Below are positions 1 through 11,489 of a stretch of DNA of 64,000 bases, in pieces. Numbering within the stretch: the first letter of the stretch is position 1; each line of letters starts with the position of its first letter. Source of the stretch: Sabellastarte sp. h YS-2021. Its lineage: Eukaryota > Annelida > Polychaeta > Sabellida > Sabellidae. The position numbers were made by a program, and so were the translations under genes. The notes under the pieces were generated by a model, which saw only the letters and a list, made by a program, of their open reading frames with translations, was not told the DNA's origin and did not search any database. The stretch is taken from NCBI GenBank assembly GCA_964017235.1, contig OZ024936.1:38974040-39038039 (forward strand), given 5' to 3'.

Positions 1-233
1 CAGAGCCCAATGGTTTATAAAATATATAAGCATGACAGTTTTACCAGTCAATGCCACAATGTGGTGTGGTAAAAAAAAAAAACCTTTTAAACTATGATAT
101 ACTCTTTGATTACCGTAAAGTAATACCAATTTACATTTTACTTTAGTAAACTCTTTTTAAGAAAACAGATCTTATTAGAATAGTTTATGTCAATAATTTG
201 TAGTTTATACTTCTAGTTTATGGTTTATGTCAC

Positions 234-1560
234 CTACAACGATTCTCTTAAATCACACAAAATTTGACCAAGTGCATTTTCTCCTGGCCACTGACTGTAG
301 TCTTCAATTTTTTTGTCACTTATTGACAAACCGCATGAGAAGAACTTCTCGTGAGGATTTGCTTCAACAATCAAACCTTTTGTCGTTTTCAATAGCATTG
401 TCAGTTGTGGGTTTTGTTTGAACTTAAGCGCACACCCTGTAAACATGGTTTGCCTTTGCACTGTCCGCCACATATCTTCATCAAAATGTTTAATCTGATG
501 TCCAAGTGATTTAGCTTTTCTCGGTGTTTTAGCTTTCAAAATTTGTTCTGCCGATAATGTATCTTGAAAGTATAATGCTTTTTTGTATTGATAGTACTTT
601 TCTACATTATCAAATGTGATGTGGTTTTCTTTAAATTGGCATGGGAAAAAATTACTCATAAAGCTTCTCTTCCCGAAAAAAGCAGTTCCTTCGGTTGTTG
701 TCATTTGTCGTTCATATGGTGTATGTGGTGCTAAATCTTGTGGGATTTTATCAATGTCATTTGCATAATACTTTTGACTATCGATGACAAGACAGTCTCT
801 TTGTAGGCTGCATTTTTTAACTTTCTCACTTCTTCTTGCTGCATGAAAGTATGGTAACAGAACTTTTCTGTTGTCAATCATTGAACTGGGTAAGTCTTCA
901 CATAGTATAATCTTAGTCCCTTTCAATCCTGATTTAGCTTTCCACGCTTTTTCACATTGTGATTTTTCCTCAAACTTGACCATCACCTTCCTTGGTTTAG
1001 TTACTGGGTATGGTAATAAGTGAGGTGGCTTACCCAAGCGGTACACTGCACATAGTTTAACATCAGCACTAGTAATTTTTAAGTGTTTTTCAAAAACTAT
1101 TAGGTCCTTTTTCTGGAAGACCCTCAAGGATCAGGTTATTTTTCCTATTATCTAGGTCAAGTTTGATAAGGTGGTCATTCAGTTGTTTATTTGAAGTTTC
1201 TAGTGCACAGACTCTTTCTTTCAGTGCTGCAATTTCAGTAGAATTATCAATACATTGTTGAGTGTATTTGTCTACTTTTGATAATGCTTTTCGCATCTCA
1301 CAAACATCTTCCGATAGGGCTGAGAAGGGATCTTTGAACCAGGACGGGGCATCACTTTCATTGATTTTTTCGTACTTTTTTTGGTAATTAATACATACAA
1401 CTGTGTCACTCAGAGGAGTGGTTGGTGATTCTGTCAAGCTTCCCATCATCTTTTTTGTGTGTATAGCGTCTGGGGAAGTACGTGTATTTATTTTTTTATT
1501 TACATCAATTGCTGTTGTGGGACTTCTCTGAGTAAGAGTTCTCTTTTGACCAGATTTCAT
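234..1560 (-). pseudogene. LINE-1-like ORF1 protein fused to a NADAR domain (frameshifted)
   Basis: Reads leftward from ATG at 1558-1560 to a stop at 234. The first part (1560-1090, 156 aa) has a polar N-terminus and then a heptad-rich coiled coil (about residues 75-140) ending in RKNNLILEGLPE, the signature of L1 ORF1p just before its RRM. A stop at 1090-1092 ends that frame, but homology resumes in the next frame (1127-234). There an RRM/C-terminal domain is seen (VYRLG, KPRKVMVKFEE, LKGTKIILCEDLP). From about residue 146 of the second frame to its end there is a NADAR (YbiA-like) domain: FFGKRSFMSNFFP, EKYYQYKKA, LKFKQNP, IVEANPHEKFF and WPGENALG. NADAR proteins bind or cleave ADP-ribose-type N-glycosides. 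The usual W-G-x-G step is changed to FFSCG. The shift maps to a run of five A on the + strand at 1092-1096, so it may be a mutation, an assembly error or recoding. The ORF2/RT that should follow would lie left of the window. Confidence 0.75.
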
Positions 1561-2263
1561 ACTAAATCAGACTTTTTTTGTAGCCCTTTACCCATTGCAC
1601 TTTTATTATTAAAATTCACTTCTTTATTCATAGCAACATGACAGATTCGTTTGTGAATCCCGACCCTGATCAGGAAGATACTTAGTTGTAATAAAAGTCG
1701 CTACAGTACATAAGCCACTGAAAGGCTAAGATTTTTTTCCACCTTTAAAGTTTTTTTTTCTCCTCCTTTACAGGCCTTTGTTTACACACCTTCATTCAGC
1801 TACACAATTTTACTTTAAATTCTCCCCGGTGTAAACTCTTGGAAACAGTTTATGCAGCACTACTAACAACACAAGGCAGGCCACTGTATATCACTGATGC
1901 ACATTACAAGGTCGTATATTCTTTACCAGAATGATGTTAATGGGCTTCTCAGCAGTTTACATTACTCTTCTAACAACACAAGGCAAGTTTTTGTATATCG
2001 GTGATGCACATGGTTAAATGTCATAATGAGCGACAATTAAAGGTTTCTATCGGGGATACATTTTAAGTTATTTGCAGTGTTGAGAGTTGAAAAAACAACT
2101 GTAATAACAATAAAAAACTCTCCCCAGATACCATTTAGAAGTATGCATTTGTTCATTTATGGTCCATATACTGTAGATCTTTTCACTTTAAAATCTCCGT
2201 TTGAAAACACGTCTTTTCCGTTATCGGTACATACTAAAAGTCTGTTACTGTTATTAATATATA
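1561..2263. other. no gene recognised; possible 5' leader of the LINE copy
   Basis: AT-rich sequence upstream (minus-strand sense) of the LINE ORF1 start. A phrase containing 'taacaacacaaggca' occurs twice (about 1865 and 1972), so part is a degenerate duplication. No reading frame with recognisable homology was seen. Confidence 0.3.
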
Positions 2264-2355
2264 GTACACATAATATTTTCATGCATATGCATATAATACA
2301 CAATATTTTCATGCATACCCATGTAAAACACAATATTTTCATGCATATCCATATG
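2264..2355. repeat. 30-bp tandem repeat, three copies
   Basis: Three consecutive units share the phrase acaatattttcatgcat followed by a variable ccatat/gcatat end. Two short overlapping reading frames here are by-products of the repeat. Confidence 0.85.
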
Positions 2356-2434
2356 AAGATCAAACGCTTCTACAATACATAAATTTAACTGTATCCCAAA
2401 CTATCCAAAGACAAGAGAATAACTATCAACAAAT

Positions 2435-3130
2435 TATATTTAAACTGTTGCTATAAGTAATAACTTAAGCAGTTAAGTACGTAAAAAAGATACAATGTAT
2501 ATTTGCACATTGTCAAGTTCAGGCAGAATAGTAACCAAATCTCCAATTTACCTTGTTCCATGACATCAAAATGTCATACACAGAGTATATCAACACATAT
2601 ACATATCTATCAAAAATAAAAAAAACAGATGACTGTACAATACTTATACAATACTAAATAGGTTTATCCACAGAAAAAACTAATGTTATACGATGTACAC
2701 TTTTAAGGCACCTAATCTTCATCGGTTGGCAGACTCTAAGGAGCCAAAAAACAGAAAGGTCATAACCAAGGGGATACAGAGGTGACAGAGTAAGGTACTG
2801 CTTTTGAGAAAGTATAAGTTTATCACAAATTATCAAACGACAACAGTATGCACAATCTATCCGTAGATTGTATATAAAGTGTATTACTTTAAGTAACAAC
2901 ATAAGCAATTAAATACACCAAAACTTCAGCATATACTTGTGCATTTTCCAATTGAGAGAAAATCTAATGAAAATAAACTTTACTTTATTCCGTGATATCA
3001 AACTGTAGTCAACAGAGTATATCACCCATATAAATGTGCATATTAAAGAATTCTACAAAATTTAAATTTAACCATATCTCACTTTTTCAACAGATGGACA
3101 AATTTAACCAGAGGGTGTTTTTAAAGTGTA
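2435..3130. repeat. degenerate ~440-bp duplication
   Basis: The block beginning 'taagtaataacttaagcagttaa' (about 2452) and containing 'acagagtatatcaacacatat' recurs as a diverged copy from about 2890, containing 'acagagtatatcacccatat'. A third partial start is visible near 3130. No coding signal. Confidence 0.55.
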
Positions 3131-3248
3131 TTACTTTATGTAATTACTATGAGTGTTACAATGTAGAAATCTATATTTAGTTCATATCTTTAAATTCTTA
3201 ATTTTGAACATTTCACAGTTTCTACCTTAAAGTTCCATCTTGACTTCT

Positions 3249-3674
3249 TCAAGGATTTTTCCCTATTAGTATCTTATCTTTGGTACCTATTAGTATCTTA
3301 TCTAATGTATGATCTATTATTTCTACGTTATGCAAAATCATAACGAATCTAGATAGGTTTAATTTGATTCCCTCCAAAGTGACATTCTGTCTATCCCACT
3401 CTTTAATATAAATTTTCTCAATAAGCCCTTTAGGACCATAATAAACTACATATTTATGACCTCTGAGGTGGTAGGTTTACTTAAAAGTTTGGTTAAGATG
3501 CGAATTCAAATCCATTTCCTCAAGATTTTTTTGAGATAGAGTAGAGGTCATATGAGTTGACGAAGATGCATAGTTAGTCAACAACTTCTTGTTCTTGGAT
3601 ATTTGTCCATTTTCATTCTTACTCTTTTTAGTGCATGAGGGTTTGTTTTGTAGAGTAATACTTGCTTCTGCCAT
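3249..3674 (-). pseudogene. PC4-like (p15 coactivator-type) domain ORF with in-frame stop
   Basis: From ATG at 3674 the frame runs 65 lysine- and serine-rich residues to a TAA at 3477-3479. It then continues open in the same frame to a stop at 3249-3251. The part after the TAA reads YHLRGHKYVVYYGPKG, IYIKEWDRQN, EGIKLNLSRFVMIL. This resembles the ssDNA-binding PC4/p15 fold: a glycine-rich strand, a KYV strand, then a KGI-x-L-x-L-type turn before the helix. The C-terminus carries a small internal duplication (DKILIG twice). PC4-like frames in invertebrate genomes are often carried by mobile elements, but no element ends were found here. The domain call is by eye and tentative. Confidence 0.35.
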
Positions 3675-4829
3675 TGTTGATCTAGCTACCTTTTAACTGT
3701 CACTTTTTCATAAATATATCAGATAAAATTAAAGATATATTCCTTTTTCTTCTTCTCCAAATATTTTGCAACAGAGCTCAGAGCTATGGGTTAAGTGACC
3801 GGTGGTGTTAGATATTTTTTTTTTTTTATAGATTTCAATAAAAGGGGGGATTATTGGGGTTTTTTGGTTCTTAATTTAACTAGTCAGCAGGAATTCTGTA
3901 AATTGTGTATTTTGTGTGGTTGAAATGTGTCTCTTACCCCTGAGGTATTCTTCAGTAGAGTCTGAATGGGTTTAGAGAGTTCAAATGTTAAATGTTCAGA
4001 AAAAATATTCCTAGTGTTACTTTATGGTATGAGGTTGGTTGGATAGATAAAATATTCTGATTTGAAATCTGTTATTTACAAGTAGAGAATAGTTTTAGGT
4101 TCATATTGTGCATATTATAATTTGACCTGGGATGATCTTGAGTTTAGAGGTAAGCAGTTTTTCTGAGTAGAGTGGTTGTGGGTGGCATTCACTTCAAGAG
4201 AGTAATAGTGTGATCTGGCTAGATCTGTGTAATATAATTTATAGTACTTAAATTAATCCACTTCATAATGTCAAGCCTGAGGTATTAAAATGTTTATTCC
4301 TGTAATATACTGAGGATAATTGAAAGTTCAATGATTCTTACTATCAAGAATGATATCCCCCAAAATAATGCATACACAACAAGAAAATTTAAAGGTATTG
4401 TAAAACTACAGTTGAGGCGAGAGATGTTATCAGGCAATAGGTTCATTTCAATGTAAATTAGGGTTGTGAAATGAAGACTTTTCTGATTTAAGTGTTTCAT
4501 TATTATTCAGATTTCACATAGCATACATTCAAGATATTGACATTTATGTTTGAAATGTCTATGGTTAGATCCATAAAATTTATTAATATAACAGGAAATA
4601 ATTATCCGTTAAGTAAATTGTATGTGTAGTTCTTTAAGTAGGTTTAATTGGCTTGTAAAGGTCTGTCAACAATATCATAAGGGTTGTTGGAGCTTATGAC
4701 CACATTTCTGGTATTTAATTAATAATAAAATATGATCTGATCTCTGGTATTTAAACTGTCCTCAAATCTGGTATTTAAACTTAACCCTAGGATGGTGGTG
4801 AGGGTTCAAATATGAGATATGAAGTCATA
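3675..4829. other. no gene recognised
   Basis: AT-rich non-coding sequence. A short minus-strand frame at 4294-4500 shows hydrophobic composition only and no family resemblance. Confidence 0.3.
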
Positions 4830-5240
4830 AGTAGTTAGTAGGCTTAGGGTCTGTTGGGCTGTTGAGAAAATATATTATAGGGTTTATTATGGTTAGGGTT
4901 AGATATCTGAGGTCATATTTAGGCTGTCGAGAAAATATATAAGGGTTAATAAGGTTATGGTATTGGCTTGTTGAGAAAATATAAGGGTTATTAGTACATA
5001 CCAGGGATGAGGTCATAAGTTAGTGAGATTGTTATGGTTAATAGTTTACATACCAGGGGTTAGGGTTTACATAACTCATATCAAACATGAGGTCATAGGT
5101 TAGGGTTTAGGATTAATAAGATCATATGCTTGAATGGTGAACTTGGTACATTTCACATACCAAGTTTAGGGGTTATTAGGGTTAGGGTTTTACACATACC
5201 AAAGATGAGGTCATATGGTTAATAAGACCATATGGTTGAA
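4830..5240. repeat. degenerate repeats with telomere-like GGTTAGGG phrases
   Basis: A phrase 'gttgagaaaatatat...agggtt' recurs about three times (near 4860, 4928, 4968). It is followed by blocks with 'acataccagggatgaggtcata' and short GGTTAGGGTTAG pieces. Never more than two TTAGGG units stand together, so this is not a telomere or a clean interstitial telomeric array. Confidence 0.5.
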
Positions 5241-5589
5241 TGGTGAACTTAGTATTTTATATATAGAGTTCATTTCCACCTGATTTATAAATATCCAATT
5301 ATGATCGTGTAAATGGTGTGGCAGCTAAATTACCACTAACATAGAAACAAATCGCACAGGGACATCTTCATTGGTTTCTTTATGCATCATTATTGCAGTG
5401 TTTTTAACAACAATATCAGAAAATTTATGTAGACCCATATTTTCAAACAATGATAATGTTCTACAGTCATAACTACTGTTGCAATTATTCTAATTACTAT
5501 CTTCTGTAGTTTTATAATTCTGTTCAGTCTACTTTTAAAATTATTTCCCCATAGAACAACTCTATAGTTAAAATATGTATTTGCTTCTT

Positions 5590-5880
5590 GTCCTACTGAC
5601 CAGTAAAGATAGCCTGGGGGGTGTCGTATAAGGTGTTTCTGGTATAGTCAGAGTTTGCATAAGGTTGGTATAACTTCAAAGAGATATTCAAGGTCTTTTA
5701 CAATATAGCATTCAAAGAATATGAAATATATCTCTGAGGCAAACATGTCTGAGCAGACCCCTGTAAGGTGGTTGTGGTATAGTGAGGGCTTGCACAAGGT
5801 CGGTAAAGATTCAAAGGGTTAATCCAGGTAGTTTACAATAGCTTCTAGTAATATGGAGTATATGTATCTTCCCTAACCTG
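5590..5880. repeat. diverged direct duplication (~175 bp)
   Basis: Two copies of a block running from 'gtggttgtggtatagtgagg'-like sequence through 'gaaatatatctctgaggcaaac'. A third partial copy lies at about 7530-7615. The blocks are separated by other elements, so this is an old dispersed or tandem repeat. Confidence 0.5.
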
Positions 5881-6253
5881 TCAAGTGACTGTTACTGTGA
5901 ATATAACCTCAGGGTTTTGGGAAAGTTTTTAAAGAAATCCGTGAGACCTTTCAATAACACAAAATCTTTTAGGTTTCTCAAAGAGTTTAACAATCATTGG
6001 CTTGCAATTTGGGGTTACTGGTTGGAGTGACTCCTAATTAGTTATTAAAAAGTATTTAGATATATTATAGATATATTTGATGCTTTTAAAATATGTTCTA
6101 TCTAGCTTGGACAAGTTCCAATCAAAAGTATGTGACCTTTGATTGACCCTTAAGATCTCCATGAAAGCCTGGTTGTGTTGCAAATGGAATCTTTATGCCC
6201 AACTCGTCTGAAAATGTGGGGATAGTTCTGATTAAATAACTTAGGGAGTTTAT

Positions 6254-6615
6254 ACACTGAAATTATTAATTTGTCAAAATGGTGCCTAAAACAAGTTTCC
6301 AAAATGACTAATTCAAATGCCATTTACTTTTTGAATGATGGTCAAATGTTCATAACTTATTGGTCAAATTAAATGAAAACTTATGACAAGCAAATTAGTG
6401 TGCTTGAAATTAATTTCATAACAATGTGACCAATAACAGCTACCTAAAACGAAAATTTAATTGGACTATCAGGGCTATTTTTTTGTCATAAGTTTGTCAG
6501 TTAATTTGTCCAACAAGAAAATGAGAAGTTTAAATTTGTCAATTGGGAAGTTTGTTGTTTTAGGCACCATTTTGACAAATTATTGACAAATTAATATTTG
6601 TCAGATGTTTTCAGT
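6254..6615. mobile_element. MITE with ~40-bp TIRs and TA duplication
   Basis: Left end CACTGAAATTATTAATTTGT continues to a block ending AAATGGTGCCTAAAACAA (about 6277-6294). The right end carries the reverse complement, with a small extra insertion, and finishes TTTTCAGTG. Both outer ends are flanked by TA, as expected for TA-targeting cut-and-paste transposons. There is no coding capacity in about 360 bp. Confidence 0.75.
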
Positions 6616-6627
6616 GTAGTTACCGGG

Positions 6628-7277
6628 CCTGGGGTCAATTACATTCAAATGTAATGCATTACCATTACATTACATTTAAATCTGCATGCATTACATTACC
6701 ATTACTTGATATTTTGGAAATTAATGCACTACATTACATTACTTTTCAAATGTAATGCATTACATTACACATTACTTTTCACAAATTTCAAGCAAACAAA
6801 ATTAGTCCACATTGAAACATTTACTACAACATATAATAAAGCAGATATTATCCTATATGGAAAACAGTTTACATTAGTTATTTTTAATTTCATGTTTCAT
6901 AAAGCTGTGAGTATAAAAAATGCCAATATGTACAAGAATTCCAATGTAGTTTCTGCAGAAAGAATTCAAGAATCTTGAACCAAGATGTTAAGATTATTTA
7001 TTAATTTTTTTCTATATGTAAACAATACTTGCTTTTTTACATCCATAAATTTATAATCTTTAGAGACTCACTAGAAAGTTTGTAAAAAGTTTGAATTTAT
7101 TTTCTTTGAATCAGAAATCTCTGAACAGCAGTGCTTGCATTGAGCTTTAAATTTACCATAAGTTTCTGCTGGCAAGTGAAAATGATTGGATACACTTTGC
7201 TTTGTTTTAACATTTGCCATATCAAAAAGCTGACAAGTAGCATACTTAATATTACTCACACTGTCACACAATTGCAA
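6628..7277 (-). mobile_element. hAT-type remnant with degenerate BED zinc finger
   Basis: The minus-strand frame 7277-7071 reads SVSNHFHLPAE, KAQCKHCCSEIS and NSNFLQTF. This resembles a BED finger at the N-terminus of hAT transposases, with the Cys pair kept but the usual tryptophan and a histidine lost. To its left (6640-6790) are palindromic ATGTAATGCATTACATT runs typical of some hAT ends, starting near CTGGGGTCAATTACATT. No opposite end or catalytic region was found, so this is a deleted copy. Confidence 0.4.
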
Positions 7278-8541
7278 ATATTAGAATGACAAGTGACATC
7301 TGAATGCAGCCTTTATATAAGATTGTAGGCTCTTCTTTTGTACTCACAGTTCCCTAGTAGGATTAATATGAAAAAGCAGCCTGAGTAGATATGTTTATTC
7401 AGGGAGATTGTTAACTTGTTTGTAGTTTGCATCAAAAGGAGTAACTGGATTGTTGTTTTTTATATTCTATTGATCAAAGTTTCTTATACCTTAACCCAAA
7501 TCCTAAGTGCAATTGACTATTAGTTACAAAGGTCATTCAAGGTCGTATACAATAGCTTTCAAATAATATTAAATATATTTCTGGGGCAAACATATCTGAG
7601 CAGATCCCTATAACATATATTTGCTTTTACAAGGAGTTCTAACCAGCCTGGACCAGTACCAATGTGTGCCTTTGGTTTAAGATTTTAGGTCTATTTAGAA
7701 CCCAGGCCCTTTGATGTTTGCAATGCTTGTATAATATTTTATAGTTTCTTGGTTATAGCCTGGGGATGACCCCTAACTAACTCAGCATTTACTACTCATA
7801 AACAGCATAGCTTTTTCTCATTTAGTTCAACCCACACATTTAGTATTTCCAGAATATTATAATCAATCACAAAATGCAAGCTCATCAGCTTAGCTTTTAT
7901 TTCTCAGCAAGTCATAAATTACTTGTGGAACAGATTAGGATTAACATCGGAACTAGCAACATCAAAATTCTACTTGGCTCTACCTAAGTTCAATTCTAAA
8001 TTCTTAATCTCGAATCTGCAAAGATTTGCATTCATAGGCATATATAAATTCAACCTTCATATTTTAACACTTTATATGTCATTGCAGTTCAAATATTTGC
8101 TCTTTAAATTATGAGTATTTTATATTATTCGATATTAAATTTGCATTTAATAATCTGTATTTTTTTTAGATGTTTAGAAATATTTAATTATTTGGAAGAC
8201 ATATTAACTGATGTATATAAAAGAATGAATAATCAAGGAAAGAGATACTTAATTTGTGTGATTGTAAATGTGTGATTGAAACATCAACTTTATGAGAATG
8301 AATTATAAAGTTATAAACAATAAAAGATGTCCAGAACTATTTCCAGTGTGTTAACATTTGGGTTAGTGTTTATATTATCAGTACTATTTGAGTGATTAAA
8401 TATATCTAGATCTTCCAAGTGTTTGGTGTTCTGGGGTTTGTTTGCCTTTTGGAGTGCCTGGTGGCGAAAATCCCCCTATCCAACTAGCCCTTTTAGTAGG
8501 GACCACATTTTGTAATGTGACTTTTTCGGCACTCACATGAC
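7278..8541. other. upstream flank of MCM3; no gene recognised
   Basis: AT-rich sequence containing part of the 5590-type dispersed repeat (about 7530-7615). The frame at 7923-8114 has no family resemblance. The last ~100 bases are less AT-rich and lead into the MCM3 promoter region. Confidence 0.3.
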
Positions 8542-8545
8542 TTTT

Positions 8546-8558
8546 TTTTCGCGGGAAT
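8546..8558 (+). promoter_or_regulatory. E2F-type site in the MCM3 promoter
   Basis: TTTTCGCGGGAAT matches the E2F/DP consensus TTTCGCGC/TTTCGCGGGAAA. It lies about 75 bp upstream of the MCM3 start codon, where replication genes are known to carry such sites for G1/S control. A nearby CACATG (8535) is a possible E-box. The site is seen in the sequence; its function is inferred. Confidence 0.65.
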
Positions 8559-8631
8559 TTTTGCAAGTTGTACTTTTTACACTAAGATCATAGTTTAGTT
8601 ACACGGTTCTTTTTTTAAAATACCCGACAAA

Positions 8632-8700
8632 ATGGCTGTTGAAAATGACCAACGTATCAGAGATATACAGAGAGAATACCTGGACTTTTTAGACGATGAT
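8632..8700 (+). CDS. MCM3: MCM3 exon 1 (coding part)
   Basis: ATG at 8632 opens 23 codons ending REYLDFLDDD, which aligns with the start of animal MCM3 (human REAQRDYLDFLDDEEDQ). A strong donor GTGAGT follows at 8701 in phase 0. MCM3 is one of the six AAA+ subunits of the MCM2-7 helicase loaded at replication origins in G1. This piece is the extreme N-terminus, before the oligonucleotide-binding fold. The frame continues to 8853 without a stop, but the translated sequence loses homology exactly at the donor. The next homologous residues (EDQGIY) appear at 25468 in the matching phase. Confidence 0.93.
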
Positions 8701-9208
8701 GTGAGTACTATACCATACATTCATTTTTTTGGGACCAGTGATTCTGCTGTTCAAACTTCAACTGGTTGTGGTTACCTCGGCTCTACTTTACTTGTGTCGG
8801 CAGCACTAGTAATGATGCTACTCAAGAAAGTATATAATAAAACAAATGTATGACCATACATTAAGTTCTCCACAACTGTAAAATACTTCAGGCTTTGTTT
8901 TTGTGAAATTGTAAAGAAAATGTCCACTGAAATGCTGCAGTACGGTATACTGTATTTGTTTTATTCATTTAACTAAGTGGCTGGAGTACGGTAAATCACC
9001 ACACTCGAGAAAAAATTCTACAATACGGTAGCATTAACTTGCTGTATTCCAGTAAATTAACTAGAGTGCAGTTCAAGCTGATATCCTAAACATGCTAAAA
9101 ATCTCACTGAGTGAAGGAAATATGAGGCCACGATATGGGTTTCTATATTTTAGAAATACAAAATCTAGCAATATTTTACAAATAAAATATCAAAAGCTAG
9201 TACATGTA

Positions 9209-10742
9209 CTGCCTTGCTACCAATTATCACCGGGTACCAATTATCGCCAGACAGAATTCAAATAGACATAACTTGATTCAAAAGTAGCATGTTCCGATGT
9301 AACTTCGACGCAATAACGATAAATGTTATTACATGTTTGGACCGAATTTTCGTGAGTTTTCTTAGAAAAGTTGTCAAAAATTACATAAAAAATATACAAT
9401 TATCGTCCAAAATATGTCTGCAGTCAATTTAAAGACCCTTGGAAACATTTCAAAAAGGACGATATGCATATTACGTCGAAGTTATAAATGCGCCGAAGTT
9501 ACGTCAGATGACGATACATCCCAAGTATCTCACATACGGTATAACTATTCGAAGTGACTCCTGTTATGGGATCGTGGTTTTAATATTCTGTCTAAAGTCA
9601 CGGCATCGAAAACAATCAAAGTCACGACAACTCAGTGAATTTATTTGCAGTATATTTGCTTGAGAGGTCATGGAATTCTGTGGGGTTTCCCCAAAATATT
9701 TCCTGCTTCCAAGATAAAATACTTCATATTCGAGGATAAACCGTACAACTCATGTGTGTGTAAAACATATTAGACGATTCCATGGGATTTCTTAACAATA
9801 TTTTACTCAAGATAATTCGTGGATATCACATTAATATTACAGAAGTCCATGGGATTTCCCTAGAATTCCGTCATGATGTTTCTTGACACTACTGTACTTG
9901 AAGATTAAAATTTCGTGAAGGACAACTCACTAATAATCATGAGGTCACAATATTCTGTGGGGTCCCTAACATATTTTATTTGTGTGAATTGATTTATTAT
10001 TAAGGCTGCAACGATTCTTCGGTTACTCGGAAACGAAACGATTCAGTTCAATACTCGAGGCAAGAAAAGTGAACCGGGTCTTCGAAAACAACTAAACGTA
10101 GAAGTAAAATCTACTACAAAATTCAATTTTTTTCTTTAAATATATTAATATATTTATATCTTTTACTAATATAAGGCATTTCCATTTCAGTATTTTATAT
10201 TTTAACTATTTGCAAACTTTAGTTCTTTGTGTAACAACGTTTTATAAGACGGCATTTTATTCTAACGTATTTCGAAGACGCCTCAAATCTCGCAATATAA
10301 AGATGGTTAAAGTTTCTATATTTTGCATTATAAATGCGTCTTTTCACTAAAATTCAATAAATTATCAAAATTCTTTACTGTTGTGTGGTTTCTAACCATT
10401 TAATAAGGCATGGTATGTCAAAATATGAAGCAGTTTATTTCGTGGGCGATAATCAAGCGATTAACCGAGTCCGAGTCGATTCTTATAAAACGAGGAATCG
10501 AGGCGCATTTTCGGGCTCGCTTGCAGCCCTATTTATTATGGTTAAATTTGCAATGCTGTGACTTTAGATGAAAACTTAAAACCACGATACCGTGACAAGA
10601 GTCACTTCGAAAACTATTTCCAAAGTGAATAAAGCAAATACACAAGAAAAAGCTTTCAAAATATGTGGCCATTACTGAAATATAAACGTTTAATTTATGG
10701 GCGGCGATAATTGGTACCCGACGATAATTGGTAGCAAGGCAG
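9209..10742. mobile_element. foldback-like DNA element with TACCAATTATCG terminal repeats
   Basis: Left end CTGCCTTGCTACCAATTATC and its near-exact inverted copy at the right end are flanked by TA. The phrase TACCAATTATCGCC occurs twice within each terminus. A further inner inverted pair (about 9545-9620 against 10545-10625, containing cgaagtgactc) shows that the inverted region is discontinuous and long. No transposase was recognised. It is interrupted by a hAT MITE at 10000-10530. Confidence 0.7.
10000..10530. mobile_element. hAT MITE, 8-bp TSD ATTTATTA
   Basis: Ends in TTAAGGCTGCAACGATTC / ...GCTTGCAGCCCT, an imperfect inverted pair of the AGGGCTGCAA-type hAT terminus. The flanks 9992-9999 and 10531-10538 are both ATTTATTA. 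Non-coding. It sits inside the 9209-10742 element and is therefore younger. Confidence 0.8.
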
Positions 10743-11489
10743 TAGAGACACAGACTTAAGAAAATATCAGGCCATGATTCATTATATCCCCAGACGAAAG
10801 TCAGGGATATATTGGTTTCATGTCCGCCGCCGCCCCCGCCATACGTTTTGTTTTCGCGATAACTCAAAAACTCAAGAACGATTTCGTTCAAACTTGGCAC
10901 ACACATGTATTTGGGTCAGGAGAGGAACCCCATTTTAAGGTGACCTTAAACTCCCGATAATAAAGAACTTAGGGCCACCTTAAGGTCAGAAATTTGACTT
11001 TTTTCCACTTAATGCCCTCTAGGTCCCAGACTATGGGGCTTATCTGGCTCAAATTTTACCTGGGAACACATTACTATATTCCCTTCTCATATACCAAAAA
11101 TCAAGACTTTATGTTAAGGTTAAAATTGTTTTTGAGACCCATAAAGACTATAGACATATTTTTCGACATTTTTCCCATATTTTCCCCTACAACTCAAAAG
11201 TGGTAGGTCTGACAAGTCTGTAACTGTAGTAGATATAACTACTACATGTACTCTAAGTCTGTGTAAAATTTTAAATCTGTAACTTTAATTTTAAGGTCAC
11301 CTTAAAGTCTAAATTCCTCACAGAGACCCAATTTATGGACTTTTTGCCACTTTGAAGGGCTATAGCTGTCAAACGATGGGACTGATACAGCTGAAATCTC
11401 ATCTGGGAATATATGATTGTTTTGTTTACATGTGAGAAAAATCAAGGCTTTAAATAGACGTTTAACCTGTGTATGAGGACCAAAAACAC

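Noticed and set aside
4830-5240. Interstitial telomeric repeat (TTAGGG)
   Set aside because: Only single or paired units occur inside a longer degenerate repeat; no run of three or more.
8632-8853. Complete 73-aa small protein
   Set aside because: Homology to MCM3 ends exactly at the donor at 8701; the rest is intron read-through.
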